From Molothrus aeneus (lineage: Eukaryota; Chordata; Aves; Passeriformes; Icteridae): a stretch of 64,000 bases of DNA. The DNA lies in NCBI RefSeq assembly GCF_037042795.1, contig NC_089655.1:16014001-16078000 (forward strand), given 5' to 3'. The notes beneath the pieces are model-generated. The model did not search any database, was not told the origin of the DNA, and worked only from the letters and a program-made list of their open reading frames with translations. Below are positions 35,046 to 48,200 of this stretch, in pieces. Made by a program: the position numbers and the translations under genes. Each line of letters begins with the position of its first letter. Within the stretch, counting starts at the first letter, position 1.

Positions 35046-37958
35046 TTCGGTGTCCCCCAGCCAAAAGCGCTGGGAAAAACCACAATGATTGCTGAAATAA
35101 CCCTCACCAAATCCTGCCTTGGACGTGATGAGGAAAATGCGATGGCAAGGGCACAAAAACAAACAAAGAACGTGTCCCAGAGGGACAGCTCATCACTGAT
35201 GTCACCTGCAGAGACAGAGGGCTCTGCTCTACTGCCCACCGTGAGGAGGATGTGAAAAATACAGCCCAGTGAAATGTGCCTTCCACCGAAATGCTGTGAA
35301 ATGAGACTTCAAAAAGGAAAAAGTGATGCTGCTGTCTTTCGACTGAGAACAGTCAATGACAAATTTGTATCAGATAAAACCTAGATATGTCTCTGGAGTT
35401 GTCTGATGCCTCAGAAACCAAAGCCAGGCATTTGTAAAATGGAAATTCCCTATAACTGTTACTTGGAGTGATAACTATATGCTGCATACGTGAAAAAGCA
35501 CCCCTTGACGTGACATTTCCTATGTGGTTTATTTTACCAGTACAGTATTTCTGCAGAACATAGGGATACAAGGTTCTGTACTGCTGGTCTTGATAATAAT
35601 AACAATAACGTATTTTTCAGAAGGTGCTTAATGAAGAGACTAGGACTCCTCATGCATCATAATTGCATACAAATGTGGAACAACAACTTGAGTCCAGTTG
35701 TAAGACAGAAATTCCTCTCGTAGACGCCACTGCACTGATTGAAACCACTGCCTGGCATGTCTGGTCTCAGGGCATCAGACTGTGTTGAGTCCCACAGTAA
35801 ACATATTGGAGGAAATCAAGTCATCCGGACTACTGTGATTTTTAGATGACCATGCCTGGTGAAATAGAGCATGCAGATAAAACTAACAGATCTAATTTAG
35901 TTCTTTGTAGCTCTCAGTGCCACGTGGAAGCTTTGTCACTTGGCTGGATGCTGACACACTCCCGAGAGCCGCACAGCAAACCGAGGGCTGATGTTTACAT
36001 GGTTGCCTTCGTGATCCCCAGCCATACTGAACACAGAAAGAAAATACTTTTCAGGATCACAACTTGTGCCTGGTTCTCTGTTGTGCTGAGCAGCAGACAG
36101 CTGGCATCCTGTTTGTATGACAAACACAATTTGTGGATATGGTAAAATCTGGATTTTGTCTGATTTCCACTTGTCATGAGGACAGGTAGCATCTGCCACC
36201 TTTGCAGTTCATGTGTGTGTTTGGGGTAAACAGAGCATTTGTTTATTGGTGTGACACAGTGCCCAGATGGAGCTGGACCCTACAGCCTCATGGAAATTTG
36301 ACTTAATGCTTTTTCAAAAATTCATCTTTTGGCACCTCTATTTTTAGTAGTTTGTGCTAATCTGGCAATAGCATATTTGCTTTAGAAACGGAGCCTGATT
36401 GTAAGAACTTCCTACTCATCATCAATCACTTGTCATCCAATCTCACCTGGGGGAAAATGTTATCAAAAGTTTTTAAATCTGTGGGTCCAAAACTCCATGT
36501 CTGAACTTCTGCTGCCCATGGAGAATGCAGAGAAGAAAACAGGGTGGAACTGTCAGCCTCCAGCTCTGTGGTCACGAGTTTCTCCTGCCTGAAGGGAAAA
36601 TATCTCACTTGCTGGAGGTGTCCTGTGACAGTAACTGGGCCATTCTCTTCTAGACAATAGGAAGCAGCAAGAGGAACATTCAGAAACACATTTTTGGCCT
36701 TATTTAAAAAGAGATGGATAGACAGTGTAAATGGAGAGAGCAAAGCCTTGTCACCAGTCTGTAGTACAGGACACAGCTGAGGACAGAAAGTCTTAAATCA
36801 CTGCTCTGATTCTTGCCTTTGATGGTAACACTCCTGGAAAGATCTCCCATTCTTAAGTCCTGCACAGTATTTCAGTGCAGGTAGCTGCCAGCACAGCAGC
36901 ACAGAGCTGTGACAGGGATTACAGGCACAGGAGCTCGTTGTGTGTCAGGTACTCGGGATATTGCCCTTGCCACAGAGTGATTATTTTAGCAAATGCATAT
37001 ATGGAATATGTGGGCAATGAAAGAAATGTGGGAGTGTTCCTGCTGCAAGGAGGTGTGTCCAAGGTCAGGTATGGAAATAATTATCCCTACCCAAGGGCAT
37101 TTGGAATACAGTCCCTGCAGTGTCGGTATGGAGCTCCCCCTCTGGAGGCAAGCAGGCAGACCCTAAAACAAGCTGTCCTTTGGTCATGCCACCATTAGGA
37201 CAGCAGCCTCAGCACAGCTCCCAGAGAAAACTCGGGGAGGCGTGGACAGTAATGACCATTGTGAGCAGGAGAAATAGATGTGGGTTTTCCTTTCAGCATT
37301 TACTGCCTAGCTTCTGCAGGAAGTTCATCCTCTGAGACCACCCTGTCAGTCCATCTGCTCCTTCCTTTTCTGTCTCTGGAACTCAGTGACCAATTTCAAC
37401 CAACCACGAGCAAGATGTAGAGATTCCAGAGATAATTCCTATCCCTTAATTGTAATAGAATGTCAAACGAAGGAGGTGCTGTTGTGTAAAAAAGCCCTTT
37501 TGCATGTAACTTGTTTAGCAGCAGCCAGCTGCCCACTAGGCACATGTGTACTGCTGACCCACCAATACCACAGCTCCAAGGAATGCAAATGTACAGGGAG
37601 CAGGGAAAGGTTTTGCTAGATTCCTTGTTAAAAAACCAATTTCTCTTCTCAATTTCTCAATCACATGATTCTGACCAAAAACTAGCAAAGATAACAACTC
37701 TGAAAAGAACCCAAAGAGAACAAACTATGGACACACTGTTCTGGGTTTAAGTAGTAATTTTAAGCCTTACATGGTATTTTGAAATAAGAACTTAGTTTGA
37801 ACTCTGTTTGACATTTGAAAACCTAATTGTGCTCAAAACCACCCTGCACTGGTTTTGTTGTTCACAGAACAGATTATTTCTCTCAATTGCATGGGGGTCA
37901 CAGGCAAAGGCAGCTCATAGTCAACTTCTCAGCTGAACACCCTTCCCTGCCCTGCAAC
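35046..37958. other. RUBCN-FYTTD1 intergenic region
   Basis: Moderately AT-rich sequence between two divergent CpG-island promoters. No ORF here has recognisable protein content or convincing splice sites, and I see no RNA gene. Confidence 0.5.
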
Positions 37959-38345
37959 GTAGAATGGTTGGATTGGAAGGGACATTTAGAGGCCATGTGG
38001 TCTGACATGTTCAACTCGATCAGGCTGCTCAGAGCCCCATCCAACCTGACCTTGAGTGTTTCCAGAGGTAGGGCATCCACCACCTCCCTGGGCAATCTGT
38101 GCCACTGTTCTACCACTCTCATTGTAAAAAAATTCTTTATATCCAGTCTAAATCGACCTTCTTTCAGGTTAAAGCCATCACCCCTTGTCCTATTGCAACA
38201 AACCCTGCGGAAAATCTGTCCCCATCTTTCCTAGAGGCCCCTTCAAGTACTGAAAGCCGGTAATGAGATCTCCCGGAGCCTTCTCTTCTCCAGGCTGAAA
38301 ACCCCCAAATCTTTCAGCCTGACTTCGTAGAGAGGTGCTCCATAC
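37959..38345 (-). mobile_element. CR1 LINE 3'-end fragment
   Basis: The plus strand reads as the reverse complement of the CR1 3' region: AGAATGGTTGGATTGGAAGG near 37960, then recognisable stretches about CCCCATCCAACCTGACCTTG, GGGCATCCACCACCTCCCTG, and CCGGAGCCTTCTCTTCTCCA near 38275. It is a 5'-truncated, substituted copy with no intact ORF. Its inner end lies within about 100 bases of the FYTTD1 CpG island. Confidence 0.9.
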
Positions 38346-38399
38346 ATCCAGCCACCTCCGTGACCCCTCTCAGCCCCCAGCAGGTCTGGAGCCAGCCCA

Positions 38400-39260
38400 G
38401 GACTCGGTGTCCTACGGCACAACGGCCCTGTCCTCCATCCCCCAGCACCCTGCCGGCAGCTCCGCTTCCCACCGCCACCCCCCGGGCCAGGCCGGTGTGC
38501 CACTCACTCCTCCCAAGGACACTGTCCCTGGAGAAACCGCTTCTGGAAACCAGCACACAGCGAGATCCGCGCCCCCGGTATCGCCCCACGGCATCGCCCC
38601 CCGCCATCGCACCCGGTATCGCCCCCCGCCCGCTGTACCTGCTCCTCCCGGCCGCCAGGAGGCGCGGTGCCAGAGGGGCGCTGCGCCGCTCCCCGGCGCG
38701 GGCGGCTGTGTCCTGGGCTGGGCGGAGCTTCTGCGCATGCGCGGGCCCGGCTGGGGGCGGTCCGGTGTGAGGGAGGCGGCCATGAACGCGTTCGGGGCTG
38801 CGGCACCGCTCCCGGGCTCCTCGGCCGCGGCGGGGGCCCGGCACGGCGGCGGCGAGAGCGTGGAGAAGATCGACATGTCCCTGGGTGAGGAGCGGGGCCG
38901 GGGTGGCCGCTGTAGGTGACAGGGCGGAGGGCTCGGGCTGAACCAAGTGCCGGGGACGGGCGGAACGAACCAACGGGGGGCACCGGCTCGGGCGGAACCA
39001 ACGAGGGCGGGGGGTGGGGAGGGGAAAGGACGGGACCCTCCCACAGCGGGAGCGCAGGAGGGGCGAGGGTGGCGCCGGGGGCTGGGCATAGCGGCGAGTC
39101 CTGGGCGAGCCGCCGGGAGCAGCGCGGATCCAGGGTCGCGGTCCTTTGCGGGCAAGAGCCGCGACCCCTTTGTGTTGCTTGGTGGTGTGAGCAGGCCGCA
39201 GAGCGGGGCTCTGCCCGCTTTTGGCCCGGTGAGGCCCGCAGTACTCAGGCCTTAGGCTGG
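38400..39260. promoter_or_regulatory. FYTTD1: CpG island, FYTTD1 promoter
   Basis: Dense CpG over the first FYTTD1 exon, with a perfect NRF1 site (TGCGCATGCGCG) at 38732-38743, about 40 bases upstream of the start codon. Minus-strand ORFs of up to 329 codons through this block are a by-product of GC-rich sequence. Confidence 0.75.
38732..38743. promoter_or_regulatory. FYTTD1: NRF1 site in FYTTD1 promoter
   Basis: TGCGCATGCGCG matches the palindromic NRF1 consensus YGCGCAYGCGCR exactly and sits where NRF1 sites usually lie, close to the transcription start of a housekeeping gene. Confidence 0.7.
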
Positions 39261-42200
39261 GCGGGCTCGGGGAGCGTCCCAGGGCCTCGCCTGGCGCTCG
39301 CAACCACAGGGATGGGTGAGGTTTGGTGGTCTCTCAGCTGGCCTGGCCTTTTTATTCTTCTCAGGTTTGGAAATCAGCAGTGGCAAGTCTCCCGTGTAAC
39401 GTCTTTGCAGGATAAGACCGGCCACGCCGAGCATGACGTCACCTCTACCGCGTAGTTTGCCGTGACAATCTGCCCCGTTGTCCCCTGCCCTCCTATTGCG
39501 GGGTGTGTGTGTTAGGAGCTTGCACAGACTCATTACAAACCTGCAGAGCTGTGTCTCCAGCGTGTCCGAGAAACTGACACCCACATTGTAGATACTTCGT
39601 GAGGGATCTCAGAGAAGTTCTGTTCTGGTGCTGTGTACTGAGTCCCCTTAACAGTCAGGGACAGTTTGGTGTGTTCGTGGGCTGCATCTTCCAGTTTACT
39701 TTTATCAGGAAAAAAAGAAAATTTAATTGGTTTTGTACACTCCAATACTACTTTGTGATACTACCAGAGCATCAAAGATAGGTGCTATCAGGAGACTTTC
39801 TTCAAAAAACAGATTCATAGTGTGAACTGAAGTTATTAATGGTGGACTTGGTCTCTTTGTGGGCCACCATAAAATAAGAGGATATGTACAATTTTTCCCT
39901 CTGTAAATAATTCAGTGGAGTTCTTTGGGCAGTGGAGATAACTTGTGAAATGATGTTTAGAGTTTGAATGTAGAGTAGTGCTACAGCATTCATAGAAAAC
40001 TAAATCTGTTTTTACCCATTGCACACAGTCTTTGTTTTCAGGGTTGCTAATAGAGTTGTTGATCCTGGCTTGTTGTATTTTCACATATTCTAATGTTTCC
40101 TGGCTGAGTTAACCTTTCAGTCAGTCTACATGTCCTGGCCATTAACTAGCAGACTGCAAAGGACTGTTGCAGTGTCATGAGGATGTTGTTTTAAAGTGGT
40201 GGTGTGAAGTGGGTGCTTCTTTGGGTGTGTAAGAACGTTGTCACCCCAGCTGCTGTCCCCAAGTGAAAGCTTTGTGTCAGGTATTGCCAAAGAGAAAATG
40301 CAGTCCCACATCTAGTGTGATATCAAAGAAACTGACACGACCTTAATCTAGGAAGTCTTAAGATTGAGATCATGATGTTGAGTAAATTCTCATATAGTGA
40401 TAAAGATTAAACATGTTTTGGTTGTGTTATGTGCAGCTGAGCTTCCAGTTTGATACTGCTCCCAGATAACTCTGCTGTTCTAGCTGTAATTGTGGTCTCT
40501 GATCTCATGCAAGATAGGAGACTGCTTCAGTGTGGCTCCTCTAACAAATGCATGAAGTCCCAAATGTCCTTCATTTACCCAAATAAGGGAATAGCTGAAT
40601 CTTAAGTCTAAAAAGTTGTAACCTTGTGTGCAGCAACTTGAAAAAATTTGATTCAATATGAAACAGATGAACTATGAAGCATGAATCCATGTTTGAAGTG
40701 CCTTTGGTTTTCTTTGTGTATAAAAGGATAGTTTGGAATCCTTGTTCCAGGGACACCCCCTTTGGTCAAGAAGATTGTGTAGATATCAATCCCTGAGTGA
40801 CCTGTATCAGTATTCTTCTCCTGCTAGATTTTTGCAGCAAAGTGAATTCATGTTCTCTTAGCTTTCTCTTGACAGCATGCAAACCATTGGTTGTGGTTTT
40901 TGCTGTTTATGTTTTTACACTGTTTTCTCTGTTCTGCCCCTTATGAGTCCATTTGAACTCAGCCACAAACACAGTAAACCCATTTCCATCTTTCCTTGAC
41001 TGAAAAAAGACTGTCCAGCTATTTGGGGAGGCTCCCTATTGAAACATGACATTTTTTATCAGTTGTGCTCTCATGATAAAGATGCAGTAAACACAGTTTG
41101 GCAGTTTCCTTTAAGGTGTTCTTGTAAACAAGCTGGCAGTCAGATAAAAGCTGCCACACCTCTTGCTTTGCTCTTCTCTCCTGAGCTGGCTACCAGGTCA
41201 GTGAAGGCAGTCAGGCTGGTGTAGCACAATTTGCACTGGACAGACCTGCTGTTTGCTTTTCATCAGCTTGTTTCTTACACATATTTTTGAGCTGAATAAT
41301 AGCTTGTCTGGGATTGTTTCCCTGGACAATAGATAAGGTGATTGCTTTGGATTGTAGATTCCTGGGGAGAGATGTCTTGCTTGCCTTTTCCCCCATCATT
41401 TCAGTCCTGCTGAACATCTGAAGATAACTGATGGCTTGAGTTGTGTCTGTGTGATCTTTCTTAAGTAGCTTAGGATGAAAGAGCTAAGGCTGGAATTGAC
41501 ATTTTATTTGGTCTCTGCAAAGTTTCATTTTCTTTAACCATGTACAAAAACTAATGGAGTCGCTCAAATTAAAATTTAATTCTGGGCTGAATGCCATGAT
41601 CTTACATGTGTCTCACATTTTCTGGATGTATGCAACTGCTTCCCTTCTGCTGAGGCATTGTATTTTAAAGTAACTTCTGTAAGACATAACAGGGACTGGA
41701 TGTTTATAGTACTGATGTTTCTGGAACCTTAACTTGTATGTGCTGCCTTTGCAGGATTGACTGGTCTGTCTCCTGTGACTCCAGGCTGTTTGGGGGTTTT
41801 ATTCAGTATTTTATATAGTATGTCAATTTTTCTTTTTGTAGATGATATCATCAAGCTGAACAAGAAAGAAGAAAGAAAACAATATTCTCCCAAAATAAAA
41901 AGAGGGCTTCAGCAGAATCGAGCTCAACAGTTCAGTTCACAAGGCTCCAAGTGGGGAATGCAACAGCAGAAAGGTGTGTGTGCCAAACAGAACACAGATT
42001 ACACATTATCTTTCTTGAGCTGAAAGATAGAATAATGAAATGTGTGGATTGACATGGTCAGTTGACTTGTCTTTCAAATAGTGTCTTTTGATTGTAATTC
42101 AGGGGTATTTTTCATCTATTTATACTTGGTTTTGTTTCTGATTCAGTGTGAGAAAGTAATTGACATGTTTGGCCACCAGGGAGCTTGGATGCTTGAAGGA

Positions 42201-45200
42201 CTGTCCTTGACTCAAGGAAGAATTGGCTTGCTTTCTGATTCTCCAGTTTAATTTTAATTTTGGAAATTGTGATGATACCTTGCCCTTTCTCAGAGATGGA
42301 CAGAACAAGTGCTTATGCCAAAGCCTTTGTACTGGGAGATGTGAAGGCCTTGCCAGAGCTTTGTGCAAAAGAAAAGCAAATTCATATTTGCTGGGTAGAA
42401 TTCTCTTTACAGGCCTCCCCAAATTATCTGTTACTATAGACTGTGATCCTGGCTCAGGAATATTTAAATGGAGAGTGCACAGTGTGAGTTGGCTTTTCTT
42501 GTAAGAGCTTGAGATGCAAAGGAAGAGCTGTGTCAGCCTTATTCAGCCAGTGTTCTTACAGTGGAATACAAAAAGGGGAAGCCAGTGTTTTAACAGTGGA
42601 ATACAAAAAGGGGAAAAAGTCATATAGACAGGGAGTGAGGAGAGGAAAAGTGCACAATAACAGCTTTGCTGTAGGTTCCCCTGAGTAACTCCTGGGTTTT
42701 CTGATAAACAGGACAAGTTTGAAAATTATTCCCAGGCTTTAGTTCAGTACATGGAGAGCTCCTGCTTGAATTGCAGGTGGGTTTTGCTTGCAATTGGTTT
42801 TGAAAAGTATCTATTTAGTACAGGATGATCAAAATGTGGAAGAATACTGTCTGATAAGAAAGCTTACCACCATGAGCTAATTAGGTATTCAGGTTAATAG
42901 AGGCAATTTCTTGTTTAGTAGCATTCCTTTAAAACAAAGACACATCTGTCTGGTGTACTCACAATGATCCCTGTGTTATCTTTGTCTTGCTTAGTGTTTG
43001 TTGTAGCAGCAGCTCCTCCTTTGTGTCTTAGACACAAATGTCTTTAGGGATCAGTGAAATGTTGCATTACTCAGGGCTCAGAGGAGTTTTGGTTTCTATG
43101 CAGGCCCACACAACTGTGTTACTTGTACATCTCTAATAAATTGGTGACAGGGCTGGAGAAAAATTTACATCTCTCAGCCCAGGTGTGAGGATATTTGTGT
43201 GGGTGAAGAGTAAGTGAATTTAAGTTGTAGATTATCAAACATGTTAGCTCTGTTTATAACTGCAGTTGTCAGGTGCAATTGTTTATCATCAAAAGACCAC
43301 AAAAGAAACAAGTATTAGGATTTAGAATTTTAGGAGAAACTTGATCTGTAAACTTGAAACTCTAAATACTACTGTCTTAGGCAGTTACTTTTCTCTTCTG
43401 GAACCTTACCAGCTTCTCTGCCTGTGTTATAGGAAAAAAGCAAACAATTTCTTTGCAAAATTTCCAGATTCATGACATCTTGAAACATTGTGAATAGTTT
43501 CAACTGCTCCCTCCTATACAGCTTGGCACATTTTCTCCCAGTGAAAACAAATCTCTTGTATTGTTTTTAAGCAGAAGGTGTCATTAAATAGTTCTTGTGA
43601 GCATTCTAGTTATTAGTAGCTTAGCAGTAGATTTATTGCTACTCTGATGCTATTGAAGTTACCCTGATAAGTAGCAAAGCCTCTGTGGACAACTGCAGAA
43701 ACCACAAATGATCAACAGTGTTCAGTTCTTGTGGTTTTAGAAGTGGCTGCCAAACTTTCTGGAAAGAAGTGAGGAACTTGAGCTGGATTCTATTCAGCTT
43801 TTGGGGTTAAAAGCAGAGAGATGAGCATTGTTCATTTAAATAAAAGTTGTCCTTGGTGATACACAGAATGCAACTGCACAAAGCCCTGTGCAGCCTGAGC
43901 TAACTGAGGTTTTCATTTATTTGAGCAGAGGTTGGTTTATAGAGCTTGTGAGGTCCCTTTCAGCCTAAGCAACCCTGTTTCTCAGCTTTTCTCTTGGAAA
44001 AGAAGAGCATTTGCTAACCAGCCACAAAATGTGTGTACACAGCAGTTCTCCATGGCAAATTGATCTGAGCTGGATTCTGACCAGTGGCTTACCTCATGTC
44101 ATGGCTCCTGTCTCATGAGAAAGCACAGATTTATTATCAATGCTGATAAGTCAGATATGTTAAAACTAAATGTGTCTGTTGCTTGGAGAGCTGACTCCTC
44201 AGTCTGAAATTTGTTTTGCAGTCTGAGGTTCTAGAGGCGAGGGTGCTTGGGGACAAAATTGGAGCATGGTCTGTATTCACAGCATGAAGCTAAATGACTC
44301 CAGACTGGGTTAATCAAACCCTGGTAACTGGAGATACTACAGACCTCAGACTTACAAGCCTTTTATATTCAAAATCTGCTTTCAGTCCTCAGTTTGGCTG
44401 CACTGCCATGCAGACTTCTAATTGAAAACACTTCAAATGTGATATAATTCATGTGCTGTTTAATGTGCTTTTGTGGGCCAATTGCTATGTTCTTTCCTTC
44501 TAAGTCATGTCTTGGGAACCACTGATTAAAATAAATAATCTTTGAAGCTGTTTTAGGTTTTTTTTTCCTTTTAAATTAAATTAGTAATTTGAAGTTTGCT
44601 GAATGAGTAGGAAGCCGAGGGACTCTGGTTTGGTTTTATATTGTTCAGTGCTTGATGAAATTCCATTTCAGAGTATTTTGGTAGTTTTCTGTGCTAGAAG
44701 ACTTTCAAGTTCTCCCTGCAGACATGTCAAATAAGAAATTTTCAGCAGAAATTAATGCAGTGAACTACAGTAAAGCTGTGCTCTGTATGAGAAACTGATC
44801 ATTGCTGTGCTGGGGCTTGGGCCAGACCTGATAAACAACTGAGTGACCAAATTGTCGTCAAATGTAGTGGTGGCCTCTGCTCTGAGGCTTGAAGTGTGCA
44901 GCCAAATAACTTGTGCTGCCTGCAAGGCATCTTAAAGCATGAACCTTTTCTCTTCAGGAAGAATTGTTGAGCTTTCTGTGCTCATTGCAGGTTACGGAAA
45001 GAATCGTTTGGGGCGCAGAAAGAAGATAGCAGGGAAGAAGCGTTCTTATGGAGTCATAACTGGCCTGGCAGCCAAGAAAGCTCTGGGTTCACACAAAGGA
45101 ATCAGTCCTCTGAACAGACAGCCACTGAGTGAGAAGGTAATTCATTAATGCAACCCTGGTGATTCGTGTCAGAACAGGTTAAAAAAATGAAACACGAGTG

Positions 45201-48200
45201 CTTCAGAAAACTGCTCTTGAAATACAAAATGGAGACAAATGGTACAAGCTTTTATCAAATTGGGAATGTGTTAGCTGAGTTCTTGTTTGTTTTGAGTGGG
45301 CTGGATAATGACTAGGTGTGAAAATAGTTTCTAACACCTAATTGGGTTGCAAGTCATGAGAGTTGAAGTACAGAAGTATATTCTGTGTGAGTATGGAGGG
45401 AATTACTGTATTTTTACAAGCAAAATTGGTTTTCTTACAGACCAATAATTCAGCCAACCTGCAGGTGCTAAACTTCTACTGTTACAAAAATGCAAGTTTT
45501 TGCAGAATACTAAACTCCATCAGTAGGCTCCCTTCTCTGCACTGCTCCAGTGCATTGTTGCCTGCTTTGTCTCATTCAATATTATAGAATTGGGATTGCC
45601 TTTGGATTTCTGACAAATGCTAATTTTAAGACATGTGCAGCATGGATTTTTGTCAGTTTAGGGAGATATGGTAATGAAAAAATAACTGCTAAGGTATGTT
45701 GCTTTTTGTTTCCTTCTGAGGATGTGGAGAATATAGAATTCATTAAATTGTAGAATGTGTTTTCAAATTACACTAGATTGTGAAGGGTAGGCAAAGCCAA
45801 GTGTATTCTAATCACAGTTTGTAAATGGAAGCTGAAATAAAAATGTTGGTATGTGTATAGGATACATTATGCTGAATATGTTGATTGTTTTTTAAGAATG
45901 CACAGCGGAATTACCCAGTCTTGAAAAGGAAAACAAACCTGCAGAGACAATCTGAAATGCAGAGAAAACAAGCTCCTGCCCTCAGGAGGTCTACTCTGCT
46001 AAACAGGAGGTAAATTACCAAACCTGCTTTCTGAACACTACTTGGCAACTTCCCATGGTGAATCTTGTTTGACAGGACTGAGGCTGAGAGAGGACAGTAG
46101 GTACTGGAGTAGCAATATGGTCAAGACCAGTTTGTGTGTGAAGTTGTACAAATCTGGAAGCCAAGAATGTGCCAAACATGGTCTCAATACAAAGCCAGAT
46201 GTTTGTTATGATGTAGAGCACTCAGGAAATGCCTCTATGTGTGAGCACCTGGTATTCTGCCTTCACTTAAATCACAGGAGCCTATATTTGAGCAACCTGA
46301 TTTTGTGGAAGGTGTCCCTGCCCATGACAGGGGGTTGAATCTAGGGGTTCTTCTTTCCAGCCCAAACCATTCTGTGTTTCATGATTCTGTTTGGAAATGG
46401 CTGCTGTGGATTTTGATAGCTCAGAAGTGTTAGCCATGGTTTAGTGAACTTTCTAAATGCCTTTGTGGAAGCTGGTGCCATCTGCAGCTTCAGGAAAGCC
46501 ACTGTATGTTTTATTTGTGCTGGAATTACCATGTGTTATAAACTGCAATGGAAATGGTCTCCATGATAAAAGGTTTCACTCTGTGACTATACTGTGAAAA
46601 CTGTAAACAAACTTTCTTTATACATACTGATTTTAATTTTTTTTCATGTAACCAGCAATGTTTAAAGTGCTGGAGGATACTGAGCAAAGTGAAAGGCAGA
46701 ATTAATGACCATATTGTCCTGTGATGTATGAACATTAGGCTTCTATGTACCAGCAGTGATTTCTCCATTTATCAGTAATATGTTTCATTCATAGTGGATG
46801 AGGAGCTTATCCCAGCTGAAGCATTCAGCCTCAAAGAGGCAGCACTAAAGATGTCCTTATGGATGTTTTGGGAACTTTTTTCACTTCCATAGTAGTGTCT
46901 CTAAGGTGTTCCCTGTGGAGCCTTTTATAACTATATTTTAAATAAATATTACAGGAATAACATGCCATCTACATTTGTCAGAATTGGAAACAAACTAAAT
47001 CAGCAGAAAGATACTCGTCAAGCAACTTTCCTGTTTAGAAGAGGCCTGAAGGTAAATACAAATTTTGAAAAGAACAAGGCAGTTGGGCTATAGATTCTAA
47101 GCTAACCTGTAACACTGATATTAATGAATCAACTTCAAATATCAGATCCGAGTAGAAACTTCAGGTGCACTGGGGAATAGCCACAGGTTCTTCTAGGGAA
47201 GTGCACTCATTCTCTAGTTGCTGTAATCCATCGAGTCTTGCTTCACATTCCAGTGTAATTGAGCAATTCTGAGGGGCATGGAACTTGCCAGTGTTTGAGG
47301 GTATTTGCAAGGTATTAATTTTTCCTTTCAAAAGTTAATGGTAGAAAGCTCTGTCCAGCTTTTTAGAAGTTGCTTTCAGATAAATAATAGAGCAGAAACA
47401 TATTTAAGAATCTGATTATGATTTGGTTTGCTTTTTTAGTTATTTTGGGGTTATTTATTTCAATTATTTTAGTTACTTAAGGATTTTTTAGTTATTTTAG
47501 TAGGATGGAGAGATGAGAGTGCACAGTGAATGAAAAGTGGTGGGTTTGGTTTTTATTTGTGCCCTCATTCTACATCTGCCATCGTTGTGACTGTAAGTAG
47601 CTGTTGTCTTCTTTCCAGATGGTTTGCAAAATTACAGACAAGATCAGGAACTAGACAGACTTTTCTTGCTACTGTAGTAACATTTTGATCTATCTTAGGC
47701 TGACATAGTCCTCCAAAATGTTGCCATTGCTCTATGGGCAGTTTTGTTTAAATCATTCTATGTTCATAAAGTAATTTCTTTTCAAGGTCTTAGGAAATTA
47801 ATAGGACTCTTTGAAGTCCCTCTGAAAGTACAACCCTGTTTGTGCAGCATGTAGTAACAGCTTTAAACTTCTGTTTTTGAACTTCTCTATTTGCAGCTGC
47901 TACAATAGGAATTGAAACAATATTCAAATCTGGTGTTTCTACTGATGTGTTTTCAGGTGCAGGCCCAAGTGCAGTCAACAGATGATCTTGATAATCAAAC
48001 AGTAAAGAGAACTCGTCAGTAAGTATCTAATTTGGAAATTTTCAGCTTTGTAGCACGTAAGATTCTCATTTTAGCTCAGACTTCCCGGATATGATAATAG
48101 AAGGGGGGGTGGATTTTTTTCCCCTCTAGGCACATCAACTAGAGTGACAGTGATCCTCCCCCTATTCTCAGTTATTTCCTAAATTATCTTCTAATTTAAC

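Noticed and set aside
38314..39303. 329-codon minus-strand ORF over the FYTTD1 first exon
   Set aside because: It lies in a CpG island where stop codons are rare. The composition is Arg/Pro/Ala-rich without any domain, it crosses the FYTTD1 exon antisense, and overlapping long ORFs occur in other frames too.
43900..43990. Third CR1-like fragment (GAGGTCCCTTTCAGCCTAAG...)
   Set aside because: Only a short stretch resembles the CR1 3' end; too brief and diverged to call without a repeat search.
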